Of a stretch of 64,000 nt of DNA, positions 9,238-17,914 are shown piece after piece; within the stretch, counting starts at the first letter, position 1, and each line of letters opens with the position of its first letter. A program made the translations under genes and the position numbers. The stretch is taken from assembly GCA_963708165.1 (NCBI GenBank), contig OY970187.1:3162001-3226000 (forward strand), given 5' to 3'. The notes under the pieces are model-generated. The model had not been told where the DNA came from. It ran no database searches and saw only the letters and a program-made list of their open reading frames with translations. Source of the DNA: Rubricoccus sp963708165 (lineage in GTDB: Bacteria > Bacteroidota > Rhodothermia > Rhodothermales > Rubricoccaceae).

Positions 9238-10731
9238 CTAGTCGTCGTAGTTGTCGATCTGCGCGCGCTGCAAACCGCCCGAGTAGTCGATGTAGCAGGT
9301 CTTCGACTCGGTGTAGAAGTCGTAGACCTCCCAGCCGCCTTCGCGGTGGCCGTTGCCGGTCGCTTTCACGCCGCCAAAGCTCATGTGCGCCTCGGCGCCG
9401 ATGGTCGGGCCGTTGACGTACGTGATGCCGGCGTCGATGTCGCGGAGCGCGCGGAAGGCGCGGGCCACGTCGCGGGTGTAGATGGCGGACGAGAGGCCGT
9501 AGATCACGTCGTTGGCGACCTCGATGGCCTCGTCGAAGCTCTTGATCTTGATGACCGAGAGGACGGGTCCGAAGATTTCCTCGCGGGCCACGCGCATGTC
9601 GCGGGTGACGCCCGTGAAGAGCGTCGGCTGGAAGAAGTAGCCGTCGTCCAGGCCTTCGCCAGAGGCGCGTTCGCCGCCCATCGCGATCGTCGCGCCGTCG
9701 TCCTTGGCGACTTGCATGTAGCCGGTCACTTTTTCGAGCGCCTTCTGGTTGATGAGCGGGCCCATCTCGGTGTCGTCGTCGTTGCCATAGCCCAGCTTCA
9801 GTTTGCTGGCCTTCTCGATGATGCGCTCGACGAGTTCGTCGTGTACGTCCTCGTGGACAATCAAGCGGCTGGTGGCGGTGCAGCGCTGGCCCGTCGTGCC
9901 GTAGGCGCCCCAGATGAGGCCTTCCATCGCGAGGTCCAGGTCGCCGTCCTCCATGACGATGGCGGGGTTCTTCCCACCCATCTCCAGCGATACGCGCGCG
10001 TGACGCGCGGCGGCCGTCGCGGCGATTTTGGCGCCGGTCTCGGACGAGCCGGTAAACGAGATCGCAGCCACGTCCGGGTGATCCACAATCGCCTGGCCGG
10101 TTACGCCTGCGCCCTGCACCAAGTTGACGACGCCCGCGGGAACGCCCGCGTCGTGCATCACCTGTACGAGCAGCGCGCCGGAGTGCGGCGCGTCCTCCGA
10201 GGGCTTGAACACGACCGTGTTGCCGCTCAGGATGGCGGGAAACATCTTCCACGTTGGCACAGCGACCGGGAAGTTCCAGGCGGTGATGAGGCCGCAGACG
10301 CCAATCGGACGGCGCACGGTCATGTTGAACTTGTTGTTCATCTCGCTCGGGACCGTGTGGCCGAAGAGCTGGCGGCCCATCGTCATGGCGTAGTAGGCCG
10401 TATCGATGGCTTCCTGCACGTCGCCCTTGGTCTCGAAAAAGGGCTTGCCCATCTCGCGCGTCATCGCGTGCGCGATCTCCGCCTTGCGCTCGGTCATGAT
10501 GTCGCCGACGCGCTTGAGGATCTCGCCGCGCTTGGGCGCAGGCATCAGGCTCCACGCGCGAAACGCGCCCTTGGCAGCGGCGACGGCCTCGGCTACGTCG
10601 GCCTCGCTGGAAGACGGGAAGGTGCCGACGAGGTCGGAGTTGATGGCCGGGTTGCGGCTCTCGAACGTCTCGCCAGAGGCCGCGTCGCGCCACTCGCCGT
10701 TGATGTAGTTCTTGAAGATGTGGTCGGACAT
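9238..10731 (-). CDS. NAD(P)-dependent aldehyde dehydrogenase
   Basis: The 497-residue cytoplasmic enzyme oxidises an aldehyde to the acid with NAD or NADP. The fold is full length: cofactor site ITAWNFPVAVPTWKMFPAIL, GNTVVFKPSE, the FTGSSETG turn, catalytic Glu in LEMGGKNP, nucleophile Cys in GQRCTATSR, and EEIFGPVLSVIK near the C-terminus. The substrate cannot be told; several details recall the semialdehyde dehydrogenase group. The frame stays open upstream into a different gene, but the ATG at 10731 (MSDHIFKNYINGEW) is the family start. The stop directly follows an 18-bp motif palindrome. Confidence 0.95.
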   Translation of the reverse strand: MSDHIFKNYINGEWRDAASGETFESRNPAINSDLVGTFPSSSEADVAEAVAAAKGAFRAWSLMPAPKRGEILKRVGDIMTERKAEIAHAMTREMGKPFFETKGDVQEAIDTAYYAMTMGRQLFGHTVPSEMNNKFNMTVRRPIGVCGLITAWNFPVAVPTWKMFPAILSGNTVVFKPSEDAPHSGALLVQVMHDAGVPAGVVNLVQGAGVTGQAIVDHPDVAAISFTGSSETGAKIAATAAARHARVSLEMGGKNPAIVMEDGDLDLAMEGLIWGAYGTTGQRCTATSRLIVHEDVHDELVERIIEKASKLKLGYGNDDDTEMGPLINQKALEKVTGYMQVAKDDGATIAMGGERASGEGLDDGYFFQPTLFTGVTRDMRVAREEIFGPVLSVIKIKSFDEAIEVANDVIYGLSSAIYTRDVARAFRALRDIDAGITYVNGPTIGAEAHMSFGGVKATGNGHREGGWEVYDFYTESKTCYIDYSGGLQRAQIDNYDD

Positions 10732-10834
10732 AGGGTCGGGAGAGGAGGAGAGGGGCCTGTGGCCCGGAGCGTATCGCGCAAAGGTACCCGGAAGGGCTTT
10801 CAGGGACGGCCAGCGCGCCGATTCTCCGCCCGAG

Positions 10835-10895
10835 GTTCGTTTTGGGTTCCGAGTTCCTGGTTCCGGGTTGCGCGCTGAGCGGGCCCGCGTGACAG
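10835..10895. repeat. Intergenic repeat related to an insertion inside the FtsX-like gene
   Basis: The reverse complement contains GGAACTCGGAACCCAAAACG, preceded by a GGCCCGC block. A closely similar block occurs at about 54025-54083 inside the FtsX-like permease gene. An 18-bp motif palindrome (10895-10912) adjoins this copy, as in the other. Confidence 0.6.
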
Positions 10896-10912
10896 CCTCT
10901 GGCGCCAGAGGC

Positions 10913-11352
10913 TCAGCCCAGAGGCACAAGCGCGAGGTAGCGCAAGCCGCGAACGGAGACGACGAGCGCGGCGAACACCCACGGCCGCACGCGCGCCACG
11001 CCCGCCGCCAGCGTAAGAGGATCGCCGATAATGGGAAGCCACGAGAAAAGCAGGGCGGGCACACCGAAGCGCTCGGTCCAGCGCAGCGCCGCGCGCCCGG
11101 CGCCAGAGGCTCTGCAGTTTGCGGCTCGATGCGTTCGCGGCCCCAGCGCCCGAGTGCGTAGTTGACGCCGCAGCCCAGCGAGTTGCCGAGCGTGGCCCAC
11201 GCGAGAGCCTCTGGCGCCGACATGCCCAGCCGGAGCGCGGCGACAAAGGCGACCTCGGAGGAAATGGGCACGAGCGTGGCACCCAGAAATGCAGCGCCCG
11301 CGAGCCCGAGCGCGCCGTAGGCCTCGACCCAGAGCGCGAGGTCCGCGCTCAC
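10913..11352 (-). pseudogene. YqaA/DedA-like membrane protein with frameshift at a motif copy
   Basis: The N-terminal part starts at a GTG at 11352 and reads as a YqaA-type membrane protein: GLAGAAFLGATLVPISSEV, then ATLGNSLGCGVNYALGRWG. The C-terminal part (stop 10913) continues in another frame with LLFSWLPIIGDPLTLAAGV, the second half of the same family. The frame break falls at or beside a motif copy near 11100-11110. The join would otherwise read GRERIEPQ then ARRALRWTERFG. Insertion of a motif copy could have caused the shift; sequencing error is the alternative. The stop follows an 18-bp motif palindrome. Confidence 0.75.
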
Positions 11353-11419
11353 AGCCTCTGGCGACCGGGCCTCTCGCCAGAGGCCTCTCTAGCCGCGGCG
11401 AGCCTCTGGCGCCAGCGGC

Positions 11420-12328
11420 TTACCACCGCACCAGCACGTCGAGCACGACGAGCGCGAAGAAGACCGGCACCCACATCACGGAGGCGAGAAAGAGGCGCCG
11501 GGCGCGCTCGTCGGTCGGCTCGGAGTAGAACGAGAAGGCGGGCACGGTGAACAAGACGCCGAGCAGCGCCATGCCGCTGAGGTAGAGCATTCCTGCCGCG
11601 CCCGTCGCGCCGGGCATCATGCCGATCACGAGCAGCGCGAGCGTGGAGACGAGCGTGATGAGCGCCGTCGCGCGGACTCCGCCTCTGGCGGAGGGGAGCA
11701 TCTTGAAGCCGCCCTTCTGGTAGTCCTCGCGCAGCATCCACGCGAGGGCGTAGAAGTGGGGGAGCTGCCAGAGGAAAAGGATGCCGAAGAGCACCCAGCC
11801 CGTCGTGTCGAGCGTGCCCGTCGCCGCTGTCACGCCGCCGAGTGCAGGCAGCGCGCCCGGCACGGCGCCGACGAGCGTGTTGTGGACGGTCCGCTGTTTG
11901 AGCGGCGTGTACACCAGCACGTAGAGCGCGACCGTCAGAACCGAGAGGGCGGTCGTGATCGGGTTGGTGGTCAGCGCCAGCACGACCGCGCCGGCGAGCG
12001 CGCACCCGAGGCCGTAGAGCACGCCCGCCAGAGGCGAGACGCGGCCGGTGGAGACGGGCCTCTGGCGCGTGCGGTCCATCCGCGCGTCCAGCTTGCGCTC
12101 GATGACGTGGTTGAGCGTGCCCGCGCCGCCTGCGGTCAGCCCTGTGCCCACCATCAGGCCGATGAGCGTGGGCCACACGATGGTGCCGTCGGCGCCGAGG
12201 AGGTAGCTCGCCGCGGCCATCACGATCACGAACGAGGCGATGCCGGGCTTGAGCAGTTCGCGGTAGTCGGCGAACCGAGCGAACTCAGTGGTGTCGGCGG
12301 AGGCGGATAGCGGTGGGGACGACCGCAT
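11420..12328 (-). CDS. ctaB: Protoheme IX farnesyltransferase (heme O synthase)
   Basis: The 302-residue UbiA-family membrane enzyme attaches a farnesyl group to heme B to give heme O, needed for terminal oxidases. The diphosphate-binding motif NHVIERKLDARMDRT (N-x3-D-x3-D type) and a second site near WMLREDY are present, with about eight membrane segments. Family signatures include LLKPGIASFVIV, RPVSTGRVSP and YTPLKQRTVHNTLVGAVPGA. Start ATG at 12328. No oxidase subunits are adjacent. Motif copies in the gene encode RQRP and ARG in loops. Confidence 0.95.
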   Translation of the reverse strand: MRSSPPLSASADTTEFARFADYRELLKPGIASFVIVMAAASYLLGADGTIVWPTLIGLMVGTGLTAGGAGTLNHVIERKLDARMDRTRQRPVSTGRVSPLAGVLYGLGCALAGAVVLALTTNPITTALSVLTVALYVLVYTPLKQRTVHNTLVGAVPGALPALGGVTAATGTLDTTGWVLFGILFLWQLPHFYALAWMLREDYQKGGFKMLPSARGGVRATALITLVSTLALLVIGMMPGATGAAGMLYLSGMALLGVLFTVPAFSFYSEPTDERARRLFLASVMWVPVFFALVVLDVLVRW

Positions 12329-12403
12329 GGGGTGAGCGTTGTTCGTGCTTCAATCAAACCCCAATCACGTGTTCCGTTCCGTCAAGTTGCGGCGGAGCGC
12401 TCA

Positions 12404-12452
12404 GGGATGAGGGATGAGGGATGAGGGATGAGGGATGAGGGATGAGGGATGA
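12404..12452. repeat. Tandem repeat, GGGATGA x7
   Basis: Seven perfect copies of the 7-mer GGGATGA run head to tail. The array lies between the heme O synthase start and the ABC permease stop. Such arrays are prone to slippage and may vary in copy number between strains. Confidence 0.9.
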
Positions 12453-12570
12453 GGAGGGGCGCGGCGATTTTTGTTCCGCCAGGGGCGGGGTCGGGTGGCC
12501 CAGCCTCTGGCGCCAGAGGCCGCGTTTGTTCAGCTCGCCTCTGTTGATCTCACCTCCGTCCCCGCATCCG

Positions 12571-12703
12571 GTCATCCCGACAGAGCCCGTTCGGCTGCGT
12601 TCGGGCAGGCTCCGCGACGAGGGATCTACTCGCCGGATGCAAGAGACCCCACACGGCCTCGCGGTCGGACGCGTCTAGATCTCTCGGCTCCGCTCGGGAT
12701 GAC
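12571..12703. repeat. MITE-like inverted-repeat element
   Basis: The element begins GTCATCCCGA and ends TCGGGATGAC, perfect 10-bp inverted ends. Inner parts also pair loosely (CGGCTGCGTTCGG against CGGCTCCGCTCGG). Its left half recurs, diverged and inverted, at 17838-17894. It contains no open frame, so it would be non-autonomous or a REP-type palindrome. Confidence 0.6.
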
Positions 12704-12790
12704 ACGTAGCAGGGAACGGTGAGCCAGGGGACGGTGCGTGCCTCTGGCGCCAGAGGCACGCGCGAGGCAGTTTTACCCGGAACCCGGCCG

Positions 12791-14446
12791 CTAGCTCGCG
12801 CGGAGCGTGCCGCCCATCCATCGCGCGAGGCCGACGGCGACCGCCACGAGTGCCATCAGCAGCACGCTGTACGCCGCCGCCGCGCCCAGATCGTACTCGC
12901 GAAGCTGGGAGAACACCTCGACCGAGATGGAGCGGTTGGCGTAGACGTAGAGCAGGATCGACGCCACGAACTCGCCCAGCGCAGTCACGAGCGTGAGCAG
13001 CGCGCCCGCCAGCACGCCGGGCAAAATCGCGGGCCAGACGATGCGGCGGAACGTCCGGCCGCCAGAGGCGCCGAGGTCGGCCGACGCCTCGGCCAGGCGC
13101 CCGTCGAAGCCTTCGAGCGCCGCTTGCGTGCTCCGCACCACGAGCGGCACGTGGCGCACGAAGTACGCCAGAGGCAGCAACCAGACGGTGCCGACGAGGA
13201 CGGCGCCGCCGGCGAGCACGCTGGGCTCGTCGAACTGCACGATGAGGCCGAGCGCGATGACCGTTCCGGGAATCGCGAAGGGAAGGAGGCTGAGCGCGCG
13301 TATCGCGGCACGGCCCTTTACCCATGTGCTCTGGATCGCGAGCGCGGCGCCGATGCCGAAGACGACGTTCGCGGCCGTCGCGAGGCCCGCCATCCAGAGC
13401 GAGTTGCGGATGGGCGCCGCGACCGCCGGGTCGCTCGCGAGGGCGACGTAGTTGGCAAACGTGAAGTCGGTCGGGAAGGCCTGGGTCGTCCAGCTTCCCT
13501 CGCGCACGAACGAGAGCAGCACGACCGTCGCGATGGGCAAGAGCAAAACCGTCAGCGCGATGCCGACGCCCGTAGCGGCCGCGATCCGCGCGCCCGTGCT
13601 CGCCAGAGGCCGAGGCGCGCGGCCGACGCCCTTGGCCGAGCCTCTGGCGCCGAGCCCGCCGCCGCGCTCCGCCAGAAGCAGGAAGACGAGGCAGATGCCC
13701 GTCAGCACGACCGAGACCGTGGCGGCGCGGTCCATCGCGCCGTTGAGCTTGAACTGGTAGATCTGCGTCGTGAGGAACGGCTCGGCCTCGGCGAAGAGCA
13801 GCGGGGCGGTAAAGCTCGCCATCGAGAGCATGAACACGAGCAGGCTCGCGCCCACGAGCGACGGCCGCAGGTGCGGCAGCACGACGCGCCGAAACGTGCG
13901 CCCGCCAGAGGCCCCGAGGTCCGCGCTCGCGTCCAGCAGCGCGCCGTCCAGGTCGCGCAGGGCGGCGCCCGCGAAGAGGTAGAAGTAAACCTGGAAGACG
14001 TAGACGTGGACCGCGATGACGGCCGCAAGTCCCGCAAACCCGAACGGCGCCGCGTCCAGCCCGAACAGCGCCTGCAACCCGCGCGGGAGCATCCCGCCCT
14101 CGCCGTAGAGAAACACAAACGCGAGCACGCCCACCAACGGCGGCAGCGCCAGAGGCAGCGCTGCTGCGCCGGCGAGGAGGCCTCTGGCGGGAAGCTGCAC
14201 GCGGTAGAGCGTCCACGCGAGGCCCACGCCGACGAGTCCCGCGCCGAGGACGGTCGCGAGCGACACGCCGACGGAGTTGATGAGCGCGCGCGTGCCCGCG
14301 GCGCGCCAGCTTCCGAAGAGGTCGGCGAAGACCTGGCCGTCCAGCCCCAGGCGGAACGTGGCGACGTTGGGCCACACGACGTAGCCGAGCAGCACCAGCA
14401 GGACGGGGACGGCGAGCGCCCACGCGGCGCGGCGGCTCAGGATCAT
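12791..14446 (-). CDS. ABC transporter permease, fused double-domain iron(III)/thiamine type
   Basis: The 551-residue protein is two fused permease domains with about twelve membrane segments. Each half has an EAA loop for ATPase contact, and these are near-identical (ADLGASGGRTFRRVVLP and ADLGASGGRTFRRIVWP). The layout matches FbpB/ThiP-type iron or thiamine importers. A linker in the middle (about 255-285) is rich in Gly, Ala and Arg and contains motif-encoded words. No ATPase or binding-protein gene lies next to it, so partners must be elsewhere. Start ATG at 14446. Confidence 0.9.
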   Translation of the reverse strand: MILSRRAAWALAVPVLLVLLGYVVWPNVATFRLGLDGQVFADLFGSWRAAGTRALINSVGVSLATVLGAGLVGVGLAWTLYRVQLPARGLLAGAAALPLALPPLVGVLAFVFLYGEGGMLPRGLQALFGLDAAPFGFAGLAAVIAVHVYVFQVYFYLFAGAALRDLDGALLDASADLGASGGRTFRRVVLPHLRPSLVGASLLVFMLSMASFTAPLLFAEAEPFLTTQIYQFKLNGAMDRAATVSVVLTGICLVFLLLAERGGGLGARGSAKGVGRAPRPLASTGARIAAATGVGIALTVLLLPIATVVLLSFVREGSWTTQAFPTDFTFANYVALASDPAVAAPIRNSLWMAGLATAANVVFGIGAALAIQSTWVKGRAAIRALSLLPFAIPGTVIALGLIVQFDEPSVLAGGAVLVGTVWLLPLAYFVRHVPLVVRSTQAALEGFDGRLAEASADLGASGGRTFRRIVWPAILPGVLAGALLTLVTALGEFVASILLYVYANRSISVEVFSQLREYDLGAAAAYSVLLMALVAVAVGLARWMGGTLRAS

Positions 14447-14510
14447 CGCCTCTGGCGCCAGAGGCGCCGAGCGGTCCGCCAGAGGCGGCGCAGCCGGAGC
14501 ACGAGCGCGA

Positions 14511-15065
14511 TCACGCGTTCTCGCCAGAGGCGAGCAGATCTAGGAGCGCCTCTGGCGTGGTCGCGGTGATGAGGCGTGCGCGGTGCTGGGCGCTGAAAAA
14601 GCCCTGGGTCACGGCGGTGTCCAGGAAGCGCAAGAGGTCGTCGTAGTAGCCGTCGACGTTGAGCAGACCGACGGGCTTGGCGTGGATGCTGAGCACGGAC
14701 CACGTCCAGACCTCAAACAGCTCTTCCAGCGTGCCGATGCCGCCGGGCAGCGCGATGAACGCGTCGGAGAGCGACGCCATGAGGGCTTTGCGCTCGTGCA
14801 TTGTCTCGACGACGTGCAACTCGGTCATCTCGCGGTGGCTCACCTCGCGGTCCACGAGCGCCTGCGGCATGACGCCGATGGCCTCGCCGCCCGCTTCGAG
14901 AACGGCATCGGACGTGACGCCCATCAGCCCGACGCGGCCGCCGCCGTTGACGAGCCCGAGGCCTCTGGCGGCGAGAAGGGCGCCCGTCGCGCGGGCGGCT
15001 TCGGTGTAGGACGGACGGGCGCCGGGGCGGGAGCCGCAGAAGACGCAAACACGGGAGATCGGCAT
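14511..15065 (-). CDS. LOG family protein (TIGR00730 Rossmann-fold, nucleotide phosphoribohydrolase)
   Basis: The 184-residue protein has the LOG hallmark PGGIGTLEELFEVWTW, plus VFCGSRPG near the N-terminus and GLVNGGGRVGLMG. The family removes ribose phosphate from cytokinin-type or purine nucleoside monophosphates. The upstream catalytic part (EMTELHVVETMHERKALM) is intact. The start is the ATG at 15065. Confidence 0.92.
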   Translation of the reverse strand: MPISRVCVFCGSRPGARPSYTEAARATGALLAARGLGLVNGGGRVGLMGVTSDAVLEAGGEAIGVMPQALVDREVSHREMTELHVVETMHERKALMASLSDAFIALPGGIGTLEELFEVWTWSVLSIHAKPVGLLNVDGYYDDLLRFLDTAVTQGFFSAQHRARLITATTPEALLDLLASGENA

Positions 15066-15146
15066 GGCGCCGAAACTACTCGCACGGTCCTGTGCCCGGC
15101 GCGAAGCCTCTGGCGAGACGGTGCCGCCAGAGGCTCTCGTTGCTTG

Positions 15147-17265
15147 TTACCGCGCGACGGTGAACCGGCCGGTCTGCGTAGCGGCGCCCTCGGCTTCCAG
15201 ACGGTAGATGTAGCCGCCGGATGCGAGGCCTGATACGTCGACGCGGTGCGTCTGCACGGTCTCGCCGCGCGGCACCTCGCGCTCGTAGACCTTGCGGCCG
15301 GTGAGGTCGTAGACGTGCAGGCGCGCCGTTCCCACCCCTTCCATCGCGTAGCGGACGGTCACGGCGCCAGAGGCGGGGTTGGGCGCGGCGACCGGCGCCA
15401 GAGGCGCGGCGGCGGTTTTGGCCTCTGGCGCGGCGAAAGTCGTGCGGACGCGCGTAGACGTGAGGCCGGGGAGGCGGATCTCGCGGATGCTGCCGTCTTT
15501 CTGCGTGATGGTGAGGAGGCGGTCATCACCATCTCGGCGGATCTCGACGGACGCGATGTCGTCGGTGAGAAGGCCTTGGACGCCTTTGAGATCCACGGCG
15601 GGGCTGATGCGCAGGTTGCTCCTTTGGGACCGTACCTCGACGGACGAGGCCCCATCGTCGATAAACTCCTTCATGAACTCAAGGTCCACGACGGGGTCGC
15701 CACCGCGATCAGGCTCGTTTGCGCGCTCGCGCAGCCGGAAGTTGCGGACCATACCTCTGGCGCCAGAGGCCTCTGGCGAGTCGAGGCGGAGCCGTGCTGA
15801 TTCGACGCGGAGGCTCTCCATGAGGCGGTGGAGCTCGGAATTGTCCGATCCTAAGCCCTCTTTGAGCTCCAGCATCATTGGCGCCATCCGCTCGGAAAGC
15901 TGCACCATGCCGGGCTCCATCTCCTTGCGCAAGTCGAACAGCTTGTAGAGGACGGTGTCGGCTTTCGCTCCATCGCCAAAGTCGTTCCGGAGAAAGAGAA
16001 CGGATACGTCATCGGCGCCAAGACGAGTGGCCTCCGAGTCCCCGCGGGAGGGGAGCCCGCGGGCTTCGGCCCCGGCGCGCGTCGTGATCTCGACCACGCC
16101 GTCCTCGCCGTGGCGCGCCTGCGCAGCCTCGCCTTTCAACACCTCGACGGAGTGGATGTCGTCAGGCGCGATGTCGTCGGCATTGGCCTGCCGCACGCCG
16201 TCCACGATGACGACCGGCGCGGGACCTTCGGCCGTACGCACGATCACGCGCGTCTCCTGCGCGAGCGCGCGGCTGGTGGTGACGGCGAGGCTCGCGACGA
16301 CGAGGAGCGTGACGGCGAGGCTCCAGCCGAGGGCGAGCGTGGACCGGCGGAGCAGGGGAAGGGGGCGGGTCATGGCAGCGATGCGTTGGTGGACGTGAGA
16401 GGGCGAGCTTGACATGCCGACGGCGGCGAAGCGGGGCGCGGGCGCGGCGAAACGGGCGACGAGCGCGGCGTAGGCGCCGCGGCGCACGTCTCGTCGGCCG
16501 AGCAGCGCGGCGTCGCAGGCCAACTCGCGAAGCAGACCGCACCGGCGCGCGAGCCGGTGGACGCCAGGATGAAACGAGAACAGCGCAGCAGCGAGCGCTT
16601 CCAATCCTGCCGCGAGCGCGTCGCGGCGGCGGACGTGGACCAACTCGTGCAAGAGCGCGAGCGAGCGGGCTTCGCCCTCAAGTCCCGGCCGGAAGCACGA
16701 CGACAGGGCGCCAGAGGCCAAACGTCATCGGCACGGGCGCCGCTGGCGTGGCGACAGCGCGCACCTCGCGGCGCAGTCCGATCCCTAGCGCGAGCGTGCG
16801 GGCCTCTGGCGCCAGAGGCGAATCCGTGGGCAGCGCGCGGCGAAGCGTGCGGAGCGTGGCGGCCTGTCCCGCGAGCCGGGCGAGACGAACCAGCGCCAAC
16901 GCGCCCAGCGCGAGGACAACGAGCCCGAGCACGCCCCAACCCGTCAGCGTCGGCGCCAGAGGCGGCGCGAGGACTGCCGCGGCCTCTGGCGCAGCGAGCG
17001 CCGTTGCGAGAGGCGCAGCGTCGATGATGACGGGTGGGTTCAGCCACGGCGCGATCTGCGACGGGTCGAGAAACGGCGCGAGCGCCAAACCGAGCGGCAG
17101 GGCGAACAGCACGGCCTGCGTCGCGCGGTAGCGCACGAGCGGATGGACGCGGGCGCCAAGCAGGTCCGCGGCTTCTGCCAGGAGCCAGAGCGCGGTCCAT
17201 GCCAGAACGGGGAGCCATAGGACTTCGCCAGAGGCCCGCCCTAGGGTGTCGAGAGCTTCAAGCAT
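15147..17265 (-). pseudogene. M56 (BlaR1-type) metallopeptidase with TonB-plug-like segment and T9SS tail, frameshift near 16685
   Basis: The N-terminal part (start 17265) has several membrane helices and reaches TFGLWRPVVVLPAG. The frame then breaks in a C-run at 16684-16686 and resumes GLEGEARSLALLHELVHVRRRD, the HExxH zinc site, followed by LLRELACDAALL with a third ligand. A final membrane helix follows. The periplasmic part has a TonB-plug-like stretch (VIVDGVRQANADD, VEVLKG) and ends in a type IX sorting-like domain (VAAPNPASGAVTVRYAM, LHVYDLTGRKVYE). It overlaps blaI by 8 bp, so it probably senses a signal and cleaves BlaI. One extra base in a homopolymer suggests sequencing error. Confidence 0.8.
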
Positions 17266-17647
17266 CGCTCTGCTGGATGGCGTCCACGATGCGGCGGATC
17301 GCGGCGAGTTCGTTGGACGAGAGCGACTCGTCGCCAACGAGCGTCTGGACGAGGGCGCCGGGCGAGCCCGCGAACGCCTTGTCCATCAAGCCCTGGAGCA
17401 AATCGCGCCGGACGGCCTCTGGCGACTGCGCGGCCGAGTAGATGTACGCGTTGCCGTCCTTGGTGTAGGCGAGATAGCCCTTGCTCGCGAGCTTTTTCAA
17501 GACGGTCATCACCGTCGTGTAGGCGACCGCGCGCGTTTGGAGCACGCGGGCGTGCACGTCGGAGACGGAGGCGGAGCCCAGCGCCCAGACGTGCTGGAGG
17601 AGTTCCATCTCGGTCTCGCCGAGGGGGTGGAGCGTGCGTCGGTTCAT
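17258..17647 (-). CDS. blaI: BlaI/MecI/CopY family transcriptional repressor
   Basis: The 129-residue winged-helix repressor starts at the ATG at 17647. The core reads LGETEMELLQHVWALGSASVSDVHARV, then VAYTTVMTVLKKLASKGYL and YIYSAAQSPE, a standard BlaI domain followed by a dimerisation tail. Its 3' end overlaps the M56 peptidase start, the usual BlaI-BlaR1 operon order. Dyads upstream (17655-17688) are likely its own operator. No beta-lactamase is nearby, so the controlled genes may be the pair itself or distant ones. Confidence 0.93.
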   Translation of the reverse strand: MNRRTLHPLGETEMELLQHVWALGSASVSDVHARVLQTRAVAYTTVMTVLKKLASKGYLAYTKDGNAYIYSAAQSPEAVRRDLLQGLMDKAFAGSPGALVQTLVGDESLSSNELAAIRRIVDAIQQSDA

Positions 17648-17654
17648 GCGTTCG

Positions 17655-17688
17655 TACGAGTATCGTAGTAGAAGTGTACGATGATCGT
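17655..17688 (-). promoter_or_regulatory. Candidate BlaI operator dyads
   Basis: Two inverted repeats lie 8-40 bp before the blaI start: TACGA-GTA-TCGTA (17655-17667) and ACGAT-G-ATCGT (17678-17688). BlaI dimers bind paired TAC/GTA-type half-sites just upstream of their own operon, which fits this place. Confidence 0.55.
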
Positions 17689-17837
17689 CGTAGGTGCGCA
17701 AGTAGGGTGCCCAAGAATGCCCTGGTATCAGCGCCAGAGGCCTCTGGCGCCACACAACCGCTTGCCATTGCGAGCGCCAGCGACCGCGAAGCGTCGGCGT
17801 AGCCCACAGTCTCGTGCAGCCGAGCGCCGAGTCACCC

Positions 17838-17894
17838 GATCACCGCGTCGCGGAGCCTGTCCCGAGCGAAGCCGAATGGGCTCCTCGTGATGAC
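17838..17894 (-). repeat. Second copy of the GTCATC element half
   Basis: Read on the minus strand this matches 12571-12626 with a handful of substitutions; both contain AGGCTCCGCGACG and GAGCCC. It lies in the blaI/TonB-receptor gap (17648-17914), where no gene is seen. Confidence 0.55.
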
Positions 17895-17914
17895 ACCGTT
17901 GATTGGTTCTGCCT

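Larger units (their letters stand above)
12329..12790. other. Gene-free stretch with tandem repeats and a palindromic element
   Basis: No convincing gene is seen in these 460 bp. They hold seven 7-bp tandem repeats (12404-12452), an 18-bp motif palindrome near 12505, a MITE-like inverted-repeat element (12571-12703), and another palindrome near 12740. Confidence 0.7.

Noticed and set aside
9238..11352. A single 704-residue fusion of YqaA-like protein and aldehyde dehydrogenase
   Set aside because: The frame is open by chance across the intergenic repeat and motif copies. The dehydrogenase starts naturally at 10731, and the YqaA-like C-terminus continues in another frame.
12404..12452. CRISPR-like array
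   Set aside because: The units are 7 bp with no spacers, so this is a simple tandem repeat. No cas genes are seen in the window.
12719..14569. 616-residue plus-strand frame opposite the ABC permease
   Set aside because: It is an Arg/Glu/His-rich shadow frame. The minus strand encodes a full permease with two EAA loops.
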